Shown piece after piece: positions 24,151 through 36,059 of a stretch of 64,000 nucleotides of DNA; the stretch's first letter is position 1; each line of letters opens with the position of its first letter. The notes under the pieces are model-generated. The model saw nothing but the letters and a program-made list of their open reading frames with translations, had not been told where the DNA came from and made no database searches. This stretch comes from Linanthus parryae. Taxonomy: Eukaryota > Streptophyta > Magnoliopsida > Ericales > Polemoniaceae. The translations under genes and the position numbers were made by a program. Location of the stretch: the NCBI GenBank assembly GCA_023055425.1, contig JALGPY010000003.1, positions 75,987,491 through 76,051,490 of the forward strand, in the 5' to 3' direction.

Positions 24151-25930
24151 ATGAGAACCAAAAGAGCCTCAGATAGAATCAAGATGGGTCGTGGTTCAAA
24201 GGCTGCAACATAGAAGAAAAGAAAGATCACTGTGGAAGAGGTTTAGACCATTAGTGGGGATTACAGTTCAAAAACCCCTAGTTCAGAAGACATAGCTCCT
24301 CCTCCTCCCAAGAAGAAGGCCAAGATAGATGAGACCCCAGTGTCCAGCAAGAAGAAGAAGAAGGCAGTGAAGTATGCACCAGAAAGATAGAAGGGTATTC
24401 AGATTTGTAGCCCCAAGAAGACAAAGAAGAAGGATGACAAAGAAGACAAGAGCAAAGGAAATGAAAAGGTTACAGAGGATGAAACAGAACATGAATCAGA
24501 TGATAACATAGAAAAGGCACTGCAGATCTATTCAGAGAAGAAGAAATCCACTGGTAAGAAATCAGCCCCTGATAGTACTTGATTTATCACTTATGTTGCT
24601 AGAGGTCAGTGGCTTGATGGATTTGCTTCTAGACCAGTTGCTTTCTTTAGTCTGGTTGGTATGCCGATGTTACATGGTATGAATCTAGAATGCATCAAAA
24701 TGTTGATAAAAAACTCGTTTTGGTTTATTCCAAATCCCCTAGAGTTAGCTTACCCTAGACTCACCAGATTCTTTTACCTTAACATGAAACAAATCAAGAA
24801 GTCTGCAAGTCAGGTGATTCACATTAAGGTTGCTAGCATTGATAAGGAGCTATATCATGCTGAGTTTGCAAATGTTCTAGGTTGTCCCAAGAGATATGAC
24901 ACCAGTAACTACACTCCTAAGAGTGAAGCCCTGAAACTAGATAAAGAAGAATTCTTTCTACCTAATACCTCTACCTGATCTAAGAAGTTAACACACTCTG
25001 TGCTAACTGTTGAAGCCAAAGTTTTGTGTACCATAATGATGAGATGTGTGGTACCCAGAGAACACTCAAAGGAACTAGTAACCGATAGAGTGTTGTAATA
25101 TATGTATTTGGTTATGCATGGTTATGAAATTGATCTTCCAAATCTTGTGATGTAACACATGCTATACAGCCAAACCAACCAAAGGAAACACCCTTTGCCA
25201 TATGCAAACCTGCTCACCTTATTCTTCCAACACTTTGAGATTCCAACAGATAGGGAACAATCAGTGACTATTGGTTTTGGTATGCTAAATGACAAGGCTT
25301 TTGAGAAGATTGATGTGGTGAAAACCAGTGCTAAAGTTTAGATGTTATACTCAGATTTGACATAGGAAGAGTTTGGTTCCAAGAAATTTCTCAAACCAAA
25401 ATCTGTGACTCCCACTTCTAGCCAAACCTCTCAGTCTCAAGATAACCCCTTGACCCTCCAGCTGCTAAAAGAACTTCAGATGGATATTGATGAGGTAAAT
25501 GAGAATAAACATGGGTTTGACACTAATCTTAGACAAGTGAAATATATGGTTGAAAACATGTTCAGGAGTATGACATTGTTTGATGTGGCTGAGGAAGTGT
25601 CTCAAGATGAGAAGAGCACCCAAAACGCAGAATCAGCAAAGGATCTACTCAGTGAGCATTCAACTCCGGATAGGGCTGCTCAGGTCAAAGGAAAAGGCAA
25701 GAAGATCGACATTGAACAAGTGGATGAAGATCAAGAAGAAGACAGTCAAGTTTCAGGTGCACTGCTCATAGACCTCAAGAAGAAGAAACCTAAGAAGCCC
25801 AATGTGCCAGAGATTGTGACAACTGATGAGTTGTTTGATGGATAAGGTGAAAAAGGTGATGATGTAGCTCAACAAGAAGAAGAACAAGATGATGAGGAAG
25901 ATAGTCAGGAAGATGATGAAGAGAAGTAAG
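24151..25930 (+). pseudogene. Third (env-like position) reading frame of the Sirevirus-like element
   Basis: This lies between RNase H and the purine tract, where Sireviruses often carry an extra frame. It opens at ATG 24151 with a Lys-rich, nuclear-signal-like region (PPPPKKKAKID, SSKKKKKAVKY) and an acidic run. It continues with a segment around LELAYPRLTRFFYLNM resembling the domain found in many plant transposon proteins. It ends in another Lys/Glu-rich part (25400-25930). I see no clear signal peptide or membrane segment, so an envelope role is not supported. In-frame stops are present from about 24210 on. Confidence 0.65.
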
Positions 25931-26332
25931 GAGATGAAGACCCTACCCCTTAACTCTTTTCTACTATTTCTTCTCTCTTTTTCAAGGCCTTGAACTCCTT
26001 TACAAAGCCTTTGAGAGTTTGATCACTTCAAAACAATTTCTTTTTTAATATTTACAAACACTGATCCAACATATTCTCATTCTTTTTTGATGAAAGTCAA
26101 AAAGGGGGAGAAATTTAGGTTTTTTTTTTATTTCCTTTTGTTGTTTAGATGACCTGGTTTTGGTCAGTTAGGATTATCTGATGACTTTGTTTTTTCGGTT
26201 TAATAAGTTGGATTTTTTGGACATTATGTGTTGATGTTATATGATTAATTCTGTTATGTGCTGATGAGTATTTATTGCAGAATAACTGTATCAAGCATAT
26301 TGGAAGGCCTAGGTTTTGTCTTTCATCAAGGG
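25931..26332 (+). other. 3' noncoding part of the Sirevirus-like element, with purine tract
   Basis: A paired palindrome lies near 25981-26015. A strong purine tract (AAAAAGGGGGAGAAA) lies at 26098-26113. It sits about 220 bp before the LTR start inferred from the other two LTR copies, so it may be an upstream additional tract. Confidence 0.6.
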
Positions 26333-27561
26333 TGTAAGTTCAATGCATGTTCAAGACTTGAAATAGCCAGTCTATTTCAAGGCCTTGAAACAACTTTCAA
26401 AGCCTTGAAACTGACTTAGCATGATATGCATGAAATTATGGGGAGTTTCTGATTCTGTTTGAACTCCTAAACCTCTGTACTTGATCTATCATTACTTGAT
26501 GATGAAAGACAAAGTATTTTGACATGTTTAACACTATCTAATCCATCTGTTTGACTTAGTTTTGCAGGGAAAATTTGTTTCCTATTTTACATGATTTATT
26601 TCTAACCTGAGTTTTGTAGGGAAGGAAGTTCTGAGATAATTTGATTTTGTAATCAATCTAGTGATTGTAACAGCTTCTCAACATGATTATGAACAAGATC
26701 AAATCAGTATTCCTGAAGATACTGGGCAACTATCCGTTGGAGAAGACTGTTAGAGTAGTCAAAGTTGTTGCCTACAAAATAGGAAAGTTTGTTGCTGAAG
26801 ATCTTGAAGATTCGCATATCAAATGAGTTGTCTATAAGGAGCTCATCTTGAAGAATTTAAAGAGAACACAACGCGAAAAAAGCTAGAGACACTCAAAATA
26901 CATACAAGGATTGTCAAAGAACCAAAGAAGCAGATCATTCTCTCCCAATCCAAGCATTTGAAGAACACTACACTCACATTGCAGTCTTACTCTCTATGTT
27001 CTTCATTTCTGAACTCTATTTGTATATCATTCTTATACTAATACTGTTTACATTCTCAAGGACTGTTCAAGGTGAATAATAGATAATTCTTAGTTAATCA
27101 GATAGCTAGAGCAGGTACTAGATAGGTTAGTGAGAACCACAAGCTGTAACAGAGTAAGGCATCTCTCCGTGCTTCAGATCTAGGGCTTAGCTGCTGATTA
27201 ATAAGAATTGAGTTGCAAATCCTACAGGGAGAAGATCCAAGAGGTAGAGACGTAGGTCCAAGTGGACTGAACTCTATATATATTGTGGCTCTTGCATTTA
27301 CTTTTCAGTCACAAACTCAGAACTTTTGCAGCATTCAAAACAGTTTCATTTGAAAGGTTTGAAACTCATTTCAAGGCCTTGAAATAGACTCATTCTTCTG
27401 TTTACTCTAATCGCTTTATTCCAACGACTTGAAAATCATTTCAAGGCCTTGAATCTCTTTACAAATCTTTCGAAACCACTATTCTTGCAAGGTTTGGTAA
27501 AAGTCAGTATACTCTATTCAACCCCCTCTTCTAGAGTATTGATCCTGCATTACCTAATTGA
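26333..27561 (+). repeat. 3' LTR of the Sirevirus-like element
   Basis: It begins TGTAAGTTCAATG and shares the whole layout of the 5' LTR, including palindrome pairs near 26350-26415 and 27350-27460 and the CTCTATTCAACCCC block near the end. The last tens of bases differ from the 5' LTR, so the boundary is approximate. Confidence 0.75.
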
Positions 27562-28630
27562 TTGGTTCATTTCATCAACATGATCTACTTATTTGGGTTG
27601 GGCAATCCACAATAAAATACAAACTCGTTTATTATTATCCTGTTAACGTTTTGCTTGTATCACCCATAGACACAAAAATAAATAACAAGACATAAATAAT
27701 AACCATCCACAAAAGAAAAATAACGTGGCACGGACATGGCCCCTAGACTAAGATATTAACAAGGTAGTAATAATATCTATATTCCATAAAGTGACAAGCT
27801 CATCTCCATGTGCTTCACCATATTCGCGCGTCTAGGATGGGAGTCCCCATCGTCTTTGTGACTTCTTGGTCCTCCGTCTTCTTCTCCATGCTCTTGGCTA
27901 TTATCTAATTACTCTAATTCTAGCCTAACATCTAGAATAAATAAATAAATAAATAAAACATCACATGTTGAGAAGATGATCAGCTCGCAGGCCGTAAACC
28001 AAACCACAAAAATAAACATCCGCTACCCAGGTCATATCCACCCACCATGCAACATAGCACATAATACAGTTAAAACAAATTTCAACGCGCTTGTTCAATT
28101 TTAGTTTGAAATTAGGCAACTAGGTTCAAAATTAGTCCAAGGAGTCCACTAACCATCATTTCCGAACCACACAAGGACCAAGGCAAGGCCTTGGGGCGGT
28201 CGGCCGAGCCTCACAAACGGCTAGGCTGCACGCTAGGCCGCCCCAGCCCCTAGGTCGTGCCCTAGCTTGGGCGGCAATGCATGGGGGCGGTCCCTATAGG
28301 GGTCGAACCTCCTTTATGGAATTGTTTCCAAAACAATTTCTTGCCTTGTTTCCCAAGCTTAGTTGTTTCCAAGTTTGAAAAACCACTTTTCCAAGCTTGT
28401 GCCCAAACCCTAGTTCCTAGATCCAAAATTATTCACATCCTATGTGATCAAACTCACCAATATTCACATCCAATGTTATATTATGTCTTGTTTGTCTTGA
28501 ATCAAATTCAGTTTGCACCTAATACGCCAATAATTTCAGTTTTCACGTAATATAAATAATACGGTGTATAAACTGAAATAATGTAACACATATAATCATT
28601 TTATGCGCTACAACGAGGCTTTGATACCCC
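27562..28630 (-). other. Leader and internal remnant of a minus-strand copia element
   Basis: Directly beside the LTR at 28631-29856 lies a binding site in minus orientation (28628-28617, GGTATCAAAGCC, one change from the Met type). The rest reads as a noncoding leader with a possible gag start near 27890 (minus). No long frame is open. It contains an AAAT microsatellite near 27935-27955. Confidence 0.6.
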
Positions 28631-29856
28631 TGTAGGGTTTCGATGCAGGTTACGTAGCGGAATAATAAAAATTAATCCTGATGAAATCCCTCTGCGGATC
28701 GCAGGCAAGCCATCATAACATGATAAGGGCATAAAAGATGTGTACCTGAGTTTGGGAGATCACAAGAATAATAGTGTATTCGTCTCTACGAACATACACA
28801 CCTTGGATTCTTGATTGGATTCCTTCCCACGGTGTAGTTCTAAAAACAAAAGAAGGAGGAACAGATCACGCAAAACGAGGAAAAGGAGGGGCGGTCCTCC
28901 TTTGGTGGCCGACGGGTGAGGGGGCGGCAATGGGGGGCTCGGCCTCCTAATTTCTCTCTCTCTCTCTCTATCTCTCTCTTTGTCTCTATCTATCTTTCTT
29001 TGTTATATTCTCTCAAACAAGCTGGAGTTCTTTTATAGAGTAATAACTCTTTATTAACTACATAAAAGCTCCAATAGTTCATGTCCTTACATGGATTAGT
29101 CCACTTGAAAATTAGTCCTACTAAGTTTGCTTGTGGTTGCGTTATGATCCTTTTACTAATTAGTCCAACTAATTAATACCTATATCCAATTTAATCCATC
29201 TGGTGTGCGACCCCACAGTTTTCTACTTAGTTGGTAGTAACTCTTTACTAACATGAAGCGGTGTCTAGCAACACATCCATCCCACCCAACTAATAGAAAT
29301 AGTTAGTGATCCCGACAAACCTTGTTCCCAATGTTCATGTATTGTGTTATCCCTTTGTCTCCATATCCGGATTGCAAACGAGACATATTAGTCACTCTCG
29401 TATATCCAATCCATAGTTCCTCGATCCTGGGAATATGCTTATGTGAGAAGATAACATCAATATCTCCATATTGATTTATCCAAGTCTGGCCCGACATTCT
29501 AGAGTACCTAGTGACTTCAAGTCTGAGGATTACAATATCATTAGCACTCCGAGAAGCGATTTTGACTTTGGCGTAATCTAATGTATCCTTCTCGTTGGCA
29601 GTCAATCCATTATGTCATTACTCCTAATGCATACCCATGTGTTAGACTTGATATCTCTATATCAATCTACCCACATACTAGTCTATAGTTGATCGTCCCG
29701 TTAATCAATATAATCGAATATGGATATTTAAGATAAACAACACATTGTATCTAAGGACTTCATTATATTAAGTATCACAATAAATAATAAATTAATGTTT
29801 TAGCCAAACATTGTTCATACTAAATATAGTTTTCCTCTAGGGCACCTATTCCAACA
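28631..29856 (-). repeat. Copia LTR (family B), 5' LTR of a truncated minus-strand element
   Basis: It begins TGTAGGGTTTCG and ends CCTATTCCAACA, 1226 bp, and matches the solo copy at 14570-15995. The binding site on its left shows it was a 5' LTR. A CT microsatellite lies near 28955-28990. Flanks show no target duplication, fitting truncation. Confidence 0.82.
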
Positions 29857-29993
29857 GAAGATATGCAAGATACCAACTGATGATGATCTTTCAGATCCAC
29901 TTACTAAACTCCTTGCTCAGTTTAAGCATGAGGGCTACACTGGATGTATAGGCATGCGAGATGCATCAGATTCACTCTAGTTCAAGTGGGGAC
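29857..29993 (+). pseudogene. copia RNase H, last codons, with purine tract
   Basis: A short frame reading KIPTDDDLSDPLTK followed by GCIGMR is the conserved end of copia RNase H. After it come the stop and the purine tract CAAGTGGGGAC (29983-29993), directly before an LTR. The upstream part of this element is gone. Confidence 0.8.
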
Positions 29994-30206
29994 TGTTGGT
30001 ATAAATGCCCTAGAAGAAATTTATTTTAGTGTGAATATTGTTTTGGCTAGAATATTCATTTTATTATATGTGGAGATATTGATGTAATGAAGTCCTTAGA
30101 TTAAATTGTTCTTTATCGTAAATTATCCCTAGTTAAGTATATTGGTTAGTAGGACGATCAATCTGCATAGAGACTCGTATGTGGGTATATTGATATGGAG
30201 ATATCA
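29994..30206 (+). repeat. Start of a copia LTR (family B), truncated
   Basis: TGTTGGTATAAATGCCCTAG is the family B start on the plus strand. It runs for 213 bp until a gypsy LTR begins at 30207. I could not find its continuation downstream. Confidence 0.8.
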
Positions 30207-30791
30207 TGTAACATTCCTAATTCCTGAGAGTGTTCTTAAGTGCAATATCAAGACTTTGGGGGCGAATTTGTAAATAGTCTGTCACGGCTTTATAGTTGGC
30301 ATTTTAGAGTGTTGGCAATATTTTAAAGTTTTTATAATTATTTTAAAGAACTAGAGATGTTTGGGGTTGTTGTGAAATTCTATGAAATTAAGTAGAACCT
30401 ATAATTCTAATTTATACCCTAAAAGTTTAGAAACTACACCTTTAGCTTAAGTTAGATCACATAGTTTTTTTAAACGTATAGATCTTGTAAACTTGTCTTC
30501 TCAAAGATTTTTTATTTATTTGTTAGCTAAATTTTAATATTGGTAAACATATTTTTACTTTGGGTAAAAGACAAAAACCACCCCTCGAGTATGGGGTATA
30601 TACAAAAAAACCCCTCGTGTTCGGGGATATACAAAGACCACCCCTGTCATTAACGGCCGTTGGACAAATATCACCCTTCTGTTAATGTCAGTTAAGAGAG
30701 GGGTGCAATCTGACTTCTTTTATGACTATTTTACCCTTATTTGTGTTTTTGTGTTATTTTGTTCTTGTTCATAGTGTTCTTGGTGTTCTTG

Positions 30792-30824
<33 letters not shown>

Positions 30825-31943
30825 GCCAACACAAACAACAATAAAAGTAACCAAAACAACTCACCGGAATTTCAATTACCAGAACCTATCAAACCAAAAT
30901 CATATTCCCCAAGTTACAACCCAGTAATTGAACAAAACCAATTTCGTGAATCAATTCCAAACCATACAAGTTACAAAATCAAACCATACAAGTTAATTTG
31001 TCACTTGTTTATCATAAGAACACCAAGAACACAAAATACATACCTACAAAATTGTCTAGGAGAAGATTTCATCTGCAGAGAAAAAAAAAGGGTGCCAAAG
31101 CAAACACCACCAGCAATTGATAACCCAAACCCCCTTCAATTCGATTCACCTCTCGTCTCTGTTTTTGTCGAAGCAAACGCCACCACAGTCACCACTGTTT
31201 TCACCAACAAAACTGACCACCACCACCACTCTGACCTCCATTTTTTCCGTCGAACTAGCACCTCCAACACCCCATCACCGTCGCCTCCCTCTTGCGATGC
31301 AGCCACCAAACCGAGCCACAACCAGCGACTCAAAGAGCTCCCGAAGACGACCCGAGTCTGACCCGATCGAGCCCCCCAGGATTCCATGTTCGCTCGGTCG
31401 GTTCCTCTCTCTTCGGCGACCATTTACAACCACTGACGTACACCTCAAACCATAACCATCATCACCATTATTACTACCTCCATCTCTTCCAAAACTACCA
31501 CAGTACACCTAAAACTCCACCTGTAGATTTCACCATCAACTCCAGAAAACAACAATACAAACCTAACCTTCACATAAACAGATATAAACATCACAGAAAT
31601 CGGTTGATTTCAATCAAACAAAACCCAGAAAAACCCACAACCCAGGGACTCCGATTCTACTGCAATGTTGAATTCAGAGGTTTTCTACCCCTCTAACACC
31701 ATCTCTCAAGAACCCTAATTTCTACCCCAAATCGAACCCAAATCGGAGGTCGCCTATGGGGAAGAACCAGGGCTTGAACATGGAAAAGGGTTCACTCAAC
31801 TGGTTAATGGGAGAGTATGAATTGGTTCTCGAAGGCGTTTCAAGCTCTAACACACCGGTCAACGTTCTGGACTTCCCCTGTTCAGTTGCTTCAATCTGGT
31901 TCAGATTGGAAGGAGGCTAGATGGTTGTTGTGGAGATCTCCTC

Positions 31944-31984
<41 letters not shown>

Positions 31985-32761
31985 GTTGTAATCGAAAAAC
32001 CCAAATCGCATTAGCCCTAATTTCGACCTCTCCGGTCGTTGATTAGGGGTCTCGGCGATGCAGAAATCGGGACCGCCGAGGTGGGTCAAACGAGGGCCGA
32101 GCGTGCGCCGTCGTGAAGCTTCTAGTGCATCGTCGTGAATATCTCAAGGTCCCGACGGTGCTTTGCCGGAAAGCGTTGCTGAAGAAGCCGAAGAAGCCGA
32201 AGAAGAAGCTGATGATGAAGAAGAAGGGGATGTTGCATCACGTCGTCGTCAGTTGATAGTGGGACGATGACTTCAAGCTTGAACGAATCGGAGGTGGGGA
32301 ATCCGGCCGGAGATGATGAGCTGGAGATTGTTGGGATGTCGATGGGTTCGTAGCCACCAGATCTGGTCAAGCCCTCAATCGGAGGAGGCGACATCGATTG
32401 TCAGTCGGGGATCTCGATGGGTTCGACTCTGGTTATGGTGGGTTGATGGTGGTGGCGGCTGAGAGAGAGAGAGAGAGAGAGATGGGGAAGGAGAAGAATG
32501 CAGCTAGGTTACAAAGTGAGGAAGAAAGAAGAAAAAATTGTATTTATAGTGTGACTTTTTTTGCAAAAATGAGGGTAAATATGTCTTCTTACCCATCCGT
32601 CAGTGTGCTGTTAATGACAGGGGTGGTCTTTGTATATCCCCGAACACGAGGGGTTTTTTTGTATATACCCCATACTCGAGGGGTGGTTTTTGTCTTTTAC
32701 CCTTTTACTTTTGGTTATCGATTATCTCTTTAACCCTGAACCGAAATCCCATGGTGTTTCA
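30207..32761 (+). repeat. gypsy-type 5' LTR, split by a Mutator-like element
   Basis: It starts TGTAACATTCCTAATTCC and shares about 230 bp with the LTR start at 34254. The Mutator-like element occupies 30562-32702. After it the LTR resumes and ends near 32761, just before a TGGTATCAGAGC binding site. Without the insertion the LTR is about 400 bp. Confidence 0.75.
30562..32702. mobile_element. Non-autonomous Mutator-like element (MULE)
   Basis: It starts GGGTAAAAGACAAAAACC and ends with the exact inverse; I count about 93 bp of perfect inverted repeat. A perfect 9-bp target duplication TTTTACTTT flanks it (30553-30561 and 32703-32711), the size Mutator elements make. There is no transposase. 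The interior is much richer in G+C than its surroundings and holds CCACCG and TC/GA microsatellites plus several mid-length open frames on both strands, which could be captured gene pieces. I recognise no domain in them. Confidence 0.93.
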
Positions 32762-32763
32762 GT

Positions 32764-32775
32764 TGGTATCAGAGC
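32764..32775 (+). other. Primer binding site, initiator tRNA-Met type
   Basis: TGGTATCAGAGC lies directly after the end of the split gypsy LTR. Confidence 0.8.
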
Positions 32776-33910
32776 ATCGGTTCTCCGGTTAATGAGGCTT
32801 TTCGATTTCCTTCAGTAGATAATTAAGGAATTGAAAATGTTTTTGGAATTAATTAAAACAACCCAATTCGATAATAATTAAGTAAACAAGCCGTTGGGGA
32901 GTTTGGAGACTTACGTATTGTTAAACTTGATTTGTATCATACTTGTTAATTAAATGTTAACGTCTAATTGAGATGTTATTCATGCACAATTTACTTGCCT
33001 ATTTACATGTGTCGTACTTATGTGACATGCTTATTTATAACTAAATTCTTGCTATAGTTGTGTGATATGTGTCTATAACTCTTTATATTTATATTTTAGG
33101 TTTTTGTCGAGAGAGTAACGTTGTTTTGACTTAGAATACCCTGAGACATCTTTTCTTACCCATGAGTGTGATTTTTAAGATAATACTCTGTTTTGTTTCA
33201 TTTTGAGTTAATTGGACATGGTCATTTCTGAAATTATAAAGTTTTGACAATAAAGTATTAAAAAAAGGTTTCTGAAAATTGTTGGCGTGTCGAGATACCA
33301 AATGCCAAGTGATATGGACCACATTGTTTTGCAGTCCGCTGGAGTGACTCTTAGTACAATGGTACTATGAGTTGTACCCGCTGTGTAGACTAAGTTGGAA
33401 CATTTGAAACACATTCGAGTTGTGATGGAGAGACACGTTGTCTGACAACACATAGTGCTCTTTTGCGCCTCAGATGTGTGGAACACTTGAGGTGATTGGT
33501 TCATATAATCCTGTACTTGTAAGCCAGTACTTTAATACGGATGAGCAAAGCAAAATGACATGTTAGTTTCAATCAAAGTATTATTCTAAAAGTTTCAAGA
33601 TTTTTTAAAATGCTAGAAAAATTTTGAATTGTTTTGTAAACATGAGAACTTGCATTTTGGTCTAACATTTCAAAAATGTGGTGCGAACTTTTACTTGCGC
33701 TAATTTAATATGAGTCCCTAATGTGATACGAGTGAGAAGAGACGTAAACGACCGAGATCTGGTTCTCATTACTATGAGTGTTCCACGTGCATTGGAATCA
33801 CATTCGTCTCTCATGTGCATTAGTTGCATTCTCGTGAAGTATGTTTGCAGTTTTACGCAAATGTTTTGCTTATGCTTCGGGGATGAAGCTTCGTTTTAAG
33901 GGGTATATAA
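32776..33910 (+). other. Internal region of a gypsy element without coding capacity
   Basis: It lies between a binding site and an LTR-like start. I see no gag or pol motif and no long frame. It may be a large-retrotransposon-derivative type element or a decayed internal region. Confidence 0.5.
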
Positions 33911-34253
33911 TGTAATACCCCGTATTTCAGTTAGGGGCTATTTGGTAATTTCAAAAAAAAATTCAAGAAATGTATATGTCAAAACTTATTATTGATGTCT
34001 TCTTAGTTTTAAAGTATAAAAGTGTCATTCGACATCTAAAATTGATATAGAATTTAATTTTGAGGTCATTCTTGTAGCTTTGAAAATTTATGAAACTTAT
34101 TTTGTATACTTAGGAGCAGAACATCCAACGAGAGCAATTTATGTACTTGTCTGATTAAGTCAAATAGACTGAGTCACTGTGCTGCATTTCATGTATATGG
34201 GTAATTATAGTATGAGATCTTCAGGGACGAAGATTCTTTTAAGGTGGGTAGAT
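33911..34253 (+). repeat. LTR-like start of another gypsy element, and purine tract of the next
   Basis: The string GGGATGAAGCTTCGTTTTAA followed by TGTAATACCCCG is the usual pol end, purine tract and LTR start of plant gypsy elements. The stretch ends with a second such junction (GGGACGAAGATTC, AAGGTGGGTAGAT) at 34253. Confidence 0.6.
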
Positions 34254-34490
34254 TGTAACACCCCTAATTCCCGAGAGTGTTCTTAAGTGCAATATTAAGA
34301 CTTTGGGGGCGAATTTGTAAATAGTCTGTCACGGATTTATAGTTCGCATTTTGGAGTGTTGGAAATATTTGGAAGTTGTTAGAATGATTTTAAAGCACTA
34401 GAGATGTCCGGGGTGGTTGTGCAATTCTCTGAAATTAAGTAGAACCTATAATTCTAATGTATACCCTAAAAGTTTAGAAACTACACTTTT
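34254..34490 (+). repeat. gypsy LTR start, second copy of the 30207 type
   Basis: TGTAACACCCCTAATTCCCG and the following 230 bp match 30207-30440 with few differences. After the string GAAACTACAC the two diverge, so either this LTR continues differently or one of them is deleted. Confidence 0.7.
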
Positions 34491-36059
34491 ACCCCTATGC
34501 ATGAATGCAACTTGGCAACCTCATCTTGACACCTCTAGAGAGATTTAGAAACATCACGACACTCTCATCCACCATCTGAATTGAACTAGCTGGATATCCC
34601 CTCAATTCATCATATTCTTCATCTTTTTCCTCATCCTCCACCCTCAACCACTATGGCACCACCACCTCCACCATTGTATCACCTCCAAATTACCATAAAC
34701 CACTTAATTGCTACTACATGAGTGGGATGTCCGTATATGAATCTAAATTCTCCAACCAATTTGGGGTTTCATCAAGAACCAAAAGAGGAATCACAGAATT
34801 GGAGTTTCCCCCAAGGAACTCCACCATAAGGCCGCCCCATTCCAACCTATGAATAGCAAAGGTAGCCACCAAATCTAGGAGAAAACGGAACAAAACAATT
34901 TCGGAAACACGGAGTATCGAGTGAGAAATCCGGATTTGAAGGGTAAGAACCCTAGTTTTTTTTTTTGGCAAATTTCTCCTTCCCCGCTAAGAATCGATGA
35001 AGTTAACTGATGGAATCAGGTTCCTTGTGCTTAGGCGAGTTAGGGAACCTCAAATCATCAAACAAGTCACCAAAATCGGGTTGGGTTGCCGGTTTTGGGC
35101 ATGAACGCCGTCGCCAGAACTCAGTGGCCCCAAAAATGGGTAAAACTCTCAAAACTCAATCATTTTAGTTGCTTCTTTCATCAAAGTCATCCTTGGGAGG
35201 ATTAGAACACCCTTATACGCTTAAATGCAGCCTAGAATTTGATTTGAAGGCGTTTTGATTTGTTTTGTTTGTTTTTTCGGGAATGCATATCTGCCCCTGT
35301 TCAAGTGCACGTATCTCCGTCGTTTTTTATCCGTTTTGAGTGATTCTTGAATATCTGGAATCCTAGGACGATTGGCTGCAAATTTCGTGTTTTAATTTTT
35401 TTTCAAAGTAGGTCTCCAAACGACTTAAAAATCCCGTTGAATTTGCTACAAATCGTGTTCTTCTAAGTGCAAAAAAAATCTAAGTGTTGGAATCTTAATT
35501 TTTGCCCAACTTTGTAGCTCATTATCTCTCTCATCTGTTGATGGATTCTGCTTCTGTTTCTTCCTACTTGTAGATGGTGATGATTTCTTCAAATACATAT
35601 ACAGAATGCCTCATGAATCCCTATTAATTCCCCAGAATTTGGCTGCAAAGTCACTACGTGTGACTGAGTTTAATTTTTAAGAATTCCACAGTTTTTTCTA
35701 AGTGTTGAAAGCTTATTTTCACTTAACTTTGACTTGCTTGATCTCCCTCAATAATTGGAGTTTCTTTGGGTTTAAATATGTCCTGGAAATCTTGGAACAC
35801 CCTCTTCAAGACCATACCTTCAAATTTCTTTGGCTCTCCCTCATTTGACGACAAATCAGCTCTAAAGTTGACTAGCAGTGTAGGAAAAGAAGCAATCAAA
35901 ATCCTCATTATGACTAGTTGAGTGTTATTGAGGCCAAGGGGTTTGATGCATGCCAAGGGTTTTAGTATGTTGTACTAATGTCGGCTTCAAAATAGCTTTC
36001 TAAGCTTTTGTGGCTACCAAATAAGGGTTTGTGGCTTCAAACAGGTTAACAAATTGACC
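34491..36059. other. Unassigned interval, probably old LTR or element DNA
   Basis: There is a C-rich block with CCACCACC strings near 34620-34680 and a run of T near 34957. Nothing recognisable is encoded. A minus-strand frame at 35956-35723 (77 codons) has a protein-like composition but no domain I can name. Confidence 0.4.

Larger units (their letters stand above)
12262..27561 (+). mobile_element. Sirevirus-like Ty1/copia element, degenerate, with two insertions
   Basis: Order: 5' LTR, tRNA-Met type binding site, gag, protease, integrase, reverse transcriptase, RNase H, an extra third reading frame, purine tract, 3' LTR. This is the copia gene order (integrase before reverse transcriptase). 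The large gag with two zinc knuckles and the extra frame after RNase H point to the Sirevirus lineage. All frames are broken by stops and shifts. A CACTA element interrupts gag at 14307 and a deleted gypsy element interrupts the gag-protease junction at 18040. Without these, the internal part is about 7.7 kb. I could not find a convincing target duplication. Confidence 0.85.

Noticed and set aside
31136..31696. Trp/Arg- and His-rich frames on both strands in the Mutator-like element
   Set aside because: Low-complexity composition from CCA/TGG repeats; no domain and frames overlap on opposite strands.
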